64,000 bases of DNA, taken from positions 35,797,178-35,861,177 of the forward strand of contig NC_069123.1 in the NCBI RefSeq assembly GCF_026914265.1, in the 5' to 3' direction. Below the pieces are notes generated by a model. That model was not told the DNA's origin and ran no database searches. It was given only the letters and a program-made list of their open reading frames with translations. This stretch comes from Mya arenaria. Lineage: Eukaryota; Mollusca; Bivalvia; Myida; Myidae. This document shows positions 59,801-64,000 of the stretch, one piece after another. Each line of letters begins with the position of its first letter. Position 1 is the first letter of the stretch. Made by a program: the position numbers and the translations under genes.

Positions 59801-62800
59801 TATCTTGTAAACACCATTTCAATTTCCCGATAACTTTAATGAATTTTCTTACCTCTGGTCTTATAGTCCACCACAGACCGTCGTTACCCACCACTAACCA
59901 ACGTTACTTCCACCACTTCACCTCGTACCGTTTGTAAACAAAGACTTGCCAAGTACCATTAGACAATGAGTTAACAATTGGATTACCTTTAATCGTCAAT
60001 ATGTGTTTTATTATCTTCAATGTTCTGGTCAACAAAGAACAATATACAATTCGTTTAGATTTTATTTGTCATATTGCTTAGCCTAAGAAATCTAAAAGGG
60101 GACCGCATTTGGAACATTCCGTGTTTGATTGAAATTAGGCAATTGGTTTGGCAGGAGAGGTTGTTTGTAGGAATTAGTTGTCGTCGCACTACGACGTTCA
60201 AAAGGTGGTTACAATGTTCAAATTAAAATTGTGAGCGAAAATAGATTACCTCTGATATCCAAGCATTTTACATACAACTCCGGCCTCGGTATTAAGAAAG
60301 CTGTCGTCACAGATGGTTCCCCACGTTTCCCCATTGTCAAGTGAAATCTCCACGCGACCTGCGGCTGCGGAAACACCACCTGTCAGCCGAACTTGTGCTG
60401 GATAAACTGAAAGAGGCGTAGTGGCGGAAATGTATGTTATAGAAGAAGAAGGTTTAATCAAGGAAATATAACACACAATATATATTTGAAATAGGCCAAC
60501 ATGATCTGTGATCAAATCAGTCATATAATATGTATTATTATACCTCACTTCTATAGAACATATAGTAAAACACCCCGCACTATCACCCTCTGCCGCACTG
60601 TCACCCTCTGACGTCATGAAATTGAAAATACGCTACAAATACGCCGCCATGTTGGATTTGTATGTGAAAAATTATGAGTAATATAAAACTGGCATTGCAA
60701 CCTTAAAATGCACTAATTATAAAACCTCACTTCTATAGAACATATTAAATTGGCAATACGGTACGAATACGGGATTTACTGATAGTATTTTACTTAAAGT
60801 CTGTATCACCTGAGCGCTTTGTTTACCAGCCGACAATTCTTGCCAAAATGGCAGCAAGATTCGCAGCTGTCAGTGAAAATGGTATTTTAGTCTTTAAAAT
60901 ACTACAGGTTTTGTTCGGTATAATAAAATAGATATTGACTCGCCTCGGTCGACAGTATTTACCTCAGGTTGACAATATGCACTGACACCCTCAAGGCAGT
61001 CAATATTTATATAATGGTCTACGTGTAGAAATACAAATAGTGAACATGTTAACTATAAAAAAAGTATGTTTGTATTAAATAGATAAATAAATAGCAGCTG
61101 CATCTAATGAGATCGATACACATATAATAAATAATAAATAAATGAATTAAACTCTGAAATAGTACATTTGTATCATATTATTTACAGTAGTATTTATAGA
61201 ATTTGATAACTTTCGAATTACGTCCCATTCCCTATAGTCTAAATTTGAAATCGAAAGCGAACGTTAGACTATTACAGGACTCGATTAAATAGCTTATTTT
61301 GTCGGCATTGAAGTTTTGCCTTACTGAACTAAAATACGTTTTCCAAATATATTTTCTATAAATTAAATAGTTGTACAGTGTATGATTTCTTCTTTCATAT
61401 AAATTTCTGGGTAACAATCAGTTATATTCGAACTTCTTTTCGCAAGTATTTCTTTGGGTTACATTTGTTATAAATGCTTTTCAATCGATCGATCGAATAA
61501 GATAGTTTACGCTATCGTGAAATGAGAGGGAAATCTCGATTTGAAACCTACTTGTCGAGTACGCCTCGTCAAGGAGTATACTTACCGCTATTATGTTGTT
61601 TGTATAGTTTAAACGTTTTAAAAATATAAGTAAACAATAAAAGTAGGTTTTACATTGTCCAAACTTTTTCACATACTAGTTATACATTTGCATACAATTC
61701 AGACATAGGCATGTTCATTTAGCTTATCATTGTAAATTGTGTCGATATTTAAGAATATACTATTCTATGACTAGTGTTTAAGATGGAAAGCATTTCACAC
61801 TTTTGTTTTGGCTGTTTTTATCCAAATTAAAACCGAAATCACCCGTCGATGAATGTTCAATTTTTTAGCTTGGTCAATGTTATCCAAATATCTGTTTTCC
61901 AACCAAATTGTTTTAATTTCACTTATTTTTAATTTCATATAATTGGCTGCAGAATGTAACAAAAATATCCCAAATTAAATAAATCAAATGTAAGGTATGA
62001 AAGTAGGTTAAGATAAATCTACATCATGATATTAAAAGTACAGACCAAAGGAGCAAAACTTGTCGTTGCAAAGATCAGCAAAGCAGCACTTGCGGCAGTC
62101 CGCCTGTTGGCGCTTCTCCACGGACCGACCAACAATGATGGTATCCATCAGAGCACACACCTACGTACATATTTCGGTAATGGGATCACGTTTAAAAAAA
62201 CACAACATGTCTTTGCATTGTTGGTGTTGAATGATTCTTTAACATAATGATTTGTATGAATGATATATCAACTTTACACTGCAGACCTTAAGTGGTAAGG
62301 AGTTTTTTATTCAGCGTAACGTAAGCCGTCTGAATGTTTTAGGCGAATATCATCATTTGTTTTAGAAAAAAAAAAAAACAAGAGCGATGCATTTTAATAA
62401 TTCAGGAAGGGATACGAAATTTAAAGACTGGTTTGTACCGCTGTATCCCTACATCCCATATCAAACACGGTTCCCGCCGACGTCCGACGACTCTCCTGGT
62501 AGCACGACTGAAACCACACAGATAAAGAACTAGAGGGTAGGATATGGTAAACAAATCTAAACCCTTGGAAAATGAGATGATCATATTTAGGAAATAACAT
62601 GAATATGCGTTGCTATAAATGCACTTTAAGCACGCAGACTTTCACTGGCACAAAGTAAATATTATTTTTAATGTTTTAACAGTAAATTACATTGTTCAAT
62701 CTTGCAATAATTCCCATAAGTTTGTTACAAAGCACGTTTGTTAGACTTCACATTTTAGTTGTGTTAAAAAATATCAACCTGTCCCGCTTCACATGTGCGT

Positions 62801-63414
62801 CGACTTTGACAAGAACTTGGTGACATCACACCGTGGCAGTTATAACATTCCAAACAACCTGGGGGAGAATTTGATATTTAAAAAGTCTTAAAATTAATTT
62901 GAAATATATCATATTCAATTTGATAAATGATAGTAGTTCATGTTCATTTAGTTTGGCTTGATTGTGTAGACAGCTATTATTTGATATGAACCAGGGCTGG
63001 ATCCAGAAATTGACAAATGAGGGTCACAACCTTTTAACATTCGCCCCTACCTAAGAACTAAAATTGTTATGGTTTGAAAGTTTGACAGGGGGTTTGGTAG
63101 CTTTCATCAAATAATTTTTAACAATTTCTAGATAGAAATGGTGCATTTTTTTCCTTTTTTCTCCGATGTTGACATTAAAAGTTAACATTGACGAAACTGC
63201 GCCCCTTCCCCCAATCCGCTTCTGTAAACCACTCACAATACCGTTGGATAAAACAACAATATTGTCCTTTTTGAGATCCTTACACAGGAGTTCTCCTGGG
63301 GGGACATGATAACATTATTTATTCTATTATGTATTGTGTTAAAGAAGCATAAATCTACTTGTTACTGACCTACGTTGCGTACAAGAAAAATGCACAGGGC
63401 GAAGGTATACACAT
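53883..63414 (-). CDS. Ly6/uPAR plus three SRCR domains, secreted-type protein (about 428 aa, start exon not found)
   Basis: Minus-strand exons in order: 63,414-63,370 (signal-like [14 protein letters not shown]), 62,858-62,779 and 62,160-62,046 (Ly6), 60,406-60,250 and 56,616-56,444 (SRCR1), 56,036-55,874 and 55,243-55,065 (SRCR2), 54,816-54,660 and 54,099-53,883 (SRCR3, stop TAA). All nine exons join in phase, with GT/AG borders. The Ly6 part has [15 protein letters not shown] and the diagnostic [12 protein letters not shown]. Each SRCR has WGT-CDD, VC-x3-LGY or a variant, LLDDV-C and a final VGV-C; there are six cysteines per domain and no Cys after LG, which makes them group A. SRCR3 has EYPW where GYxR is usual. 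No transmembrane helix or GPI-type tail follows SRCR3; the protein ends ITSRDLI. Likely a secreted pattern-recognition or adhesion protein. The first exon must contribute one base and the Met; I could not place it. The acceptor of 54,816 is pyrimidine-poor. Confidence 0.8.
54188..54534. mobile_element. MITE family 2, complete copy in the last intron of the SRCR gene
   Basis: Terminal inverted repeats AGCTGCACTCTCACAG and CTGTGAGAGTGCAGCT bound 347 non-coding bases. TTAA flanks both ends (54,184-54,187 and 54,535-54,538). Two inner segments, near AAGACTGCTGACAAAA and TTTTGTCAGCAATCTTATA, are complementary, giving a second inverted step. TTAA targets occur in piggyBac and Kolobok types; the termini alone do not settle the family. 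Confidence 0.85.
55458..55735. repeat. Minisatellite in the SRCR gene intron
   Basis: The approximate unit AAAGTACATGTAGCCCATC (about 20 bases) repeats more than ten times with drift. The first part has a higher-order period near 78 bases (CAGTACATGCAGTCCATCAA appears twice). It lies between the exons at 55,243 and 55,874. Confidence 0.85.
56617..60249 (-). other. Large intron inside SRCR domain 1
   Basis: This 3.6 kb intron splits the first SRCR domain between its two halves. It contains an inverted copy of dispersed repeat 3 (58,245-58,505) and a pair of inverted segments around AAGTAACGTTGGTTAGT (about 57,155-57,200 plus and 59,885-59,935 minus). No exon with an open, in-phase frame is visible in it. 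Confidence 0.6.
58245..58505. repeat. Dispersed repeat family 3, inverted diverged copy in the SRCR gene
   Basis: Read on the opposite strand it follows the copies in genes C and D: AAACATAAAC, GGCACAGGG/GGCAATGGG, AAAGACATA, AACAACACAGA, GGAACGGTCAG, TTTACTGGGGGTTTAAACCAG, then GTGCACAA and CCTCACTCTT, in the same order. Confidence 0.65.
60542..60744. repeat. 22-base direct repeat pair in an SRCR gene intron
   Basis: The 22-base sequence starting ACCTCACTTCTATAGAACAT occurs at 60,542-60,563 and 60,723-60,744. The roughly 160 bases between are non-coding. It may be a target-site duplication around an old insertion or a local duplication. Confidence 0.6.
62046..62858 (-). CDS. Ly6/uPAR (three-finger) domain exons of the SRCR gene
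   Basis: The first exon (62,858-62,779) enters in phase 1 and ends in phase 0 with [11 protein letters not shown]. The second (62,160-62,046) starts [14 protein letters not shown], carries [17 protein letters not shown], and leaves in phase 1 at a GTCTGT donor, matching the phase-1 acceptor of the first SRCR exon at 60,406. If the donor were skipped the frame would run FGLYF and stop, giving a short stand-alone Ly6 protein, so an alternative end is conceivable. Confidence 0.75.
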
Positions 63415-64000
63415 CTGAAATGAAATGATTGCTTTAAGAAGATGAAATGATTTTTTTAAGTTCATAGACCGTTTCACGTTATTGATCTGTGTGTTATTCA
63501 ATTTTGTTAAAGTATTTTTATACAAGAAATTGTTGAAACAAAACTCCGTGTACCGGAAAAAATATTGAAAGAATTAACTTACATTTCATAATTGTTCACA
63601 CATGCGAATACTTTTATTACAACTATTATTATTTGGTTTGAAAAGTCTTTTCTCTAAATCATATATGCAAGGTGAAGTAAGGATCTGCAGTGTTAAATAT
63701 GCACAAGTAAGTTGCCAAATATCACGTTCACTTTGACGAAAGTGCTGATATGGTGGGCCGTTTTTTATATTTAGCCAAACTGAACTGTATAAACTCTGAA
63801 ACTCGTAAATTTTAACTCATGACAGAAACAAATTGTAGAATGAATGTTTATATGATTCTCCACATTTGGGAAATCAACCATGCGCAGTCGCAAGTGTACT
63901 TTGCGTCGTATTTTAATACACTCATTTTGAACCAGCAATAAAGGGCTCTCATTGGCAGTGATCTCATATTAATGAAGGTCTACTGATTTGCTCCAAATCC
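63415..64000. other. Upstream end of the window, start exon of the SRCR gene not identified
   Basis: The signal-peptide exon ending at 63,414 has an acceptor (TTTCATTTCAG on the minus strand) and needs an upstream exon supplying ATG. I see no convincing one up to 64,000; it may lie beyond the window. Confidence 0.4.

Noticed and set aside
59840-59945. Minus-strand sequence ending in a GTAAG donor and faintly like the start of an SRCR domain
   Set aside because: It contains a stop, lacks the WGT-CDD and VC motifs, and the real SRCR1 first exon is at 60,250-60,406; the resemblance is too weak to call a relic exon.
1-64000. CRISPR arrays, bacterial operons, tRNA or rRNA genes, retroviral or LTR elements, Polintons
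   Set aside because: No regularly spaced repeats, no RNA gene structure I could recognise, and no gag, integrase, capsid or envelope motifs; all retroelement traces are non-LTR.

Overview
The window is AT-rich animal DNA: short exons, long introns, many miniature transposons, LINE debris, and WSC, Ly6 and SRCR extracellular domains. These features and the style of the repeats fit a bivalve mollusc best; this is an inference, and I cannot name the species.

Layout. Positions 1-3,600 hold only repeats. From about 3,600 to 50,054 on the plus strand lies a tandem array of four related type I membrane receptor genes, called A to D here. Each has ten exons with matching phases: signal peptide; a module ending in W-I-G-L-Y; a WSC domain with eight cysteines (exons 3-4); a small Cys/Trp module; a second lectin-like module; a Cys module; a Thr/Ser-rich stalk; a transmembrane exon; and a cytoplasmic tail. 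Gene A (4,032-12,019) is broken by several indels. Genes B (471 aa), C (470 aa) and D (602 aa) have open frames across all exon joins. B and C end in a short tail carrying a perfect ITAM (YxxL, 8 residues, YxxL). D has a different transmembrane exon and a long tail with many tyrosines.

History. Two blocks, about 23,939-35,640 and 35,642-47,868, are a recent tandem duplication of about 12 kb. The breakpoint lies in intron 8, between stalk and transmembrane exons. C therefore carries the ectodomain of the D type and the transmembrane segment and ITAM tail of the B type. B shows an older event of the same kind: its intron 8 holds a truncated relic of a D-type transmembrane exon just upstream of its A-type one. 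Recombination in this intron has thus repeatedly re-paired ectodomains with signalling tails, leaving C and D as near-identical ectodomains on different tails, like vertebrate paired immune receptors.

Positions 50,055-53,880 hold only a MITE and unremarkable DNA. From 63,414 to 53,883 on the minus strand is a nine-exon gene, convergent with D, for a secreted-looking protein: signal-like segment, one Ly6/uPAR domain, three group A SRCR domains. Other content: a decayed CR1/L2-like LINE in intron 1 of B, LINE reverse-transcriptase relics, four MITE or dispersed repeat families, intronic foldback elements and a minisatellite. I saw no retrovirus, LTR element, Polinton, CRISPR array, tRNA or rRNA.
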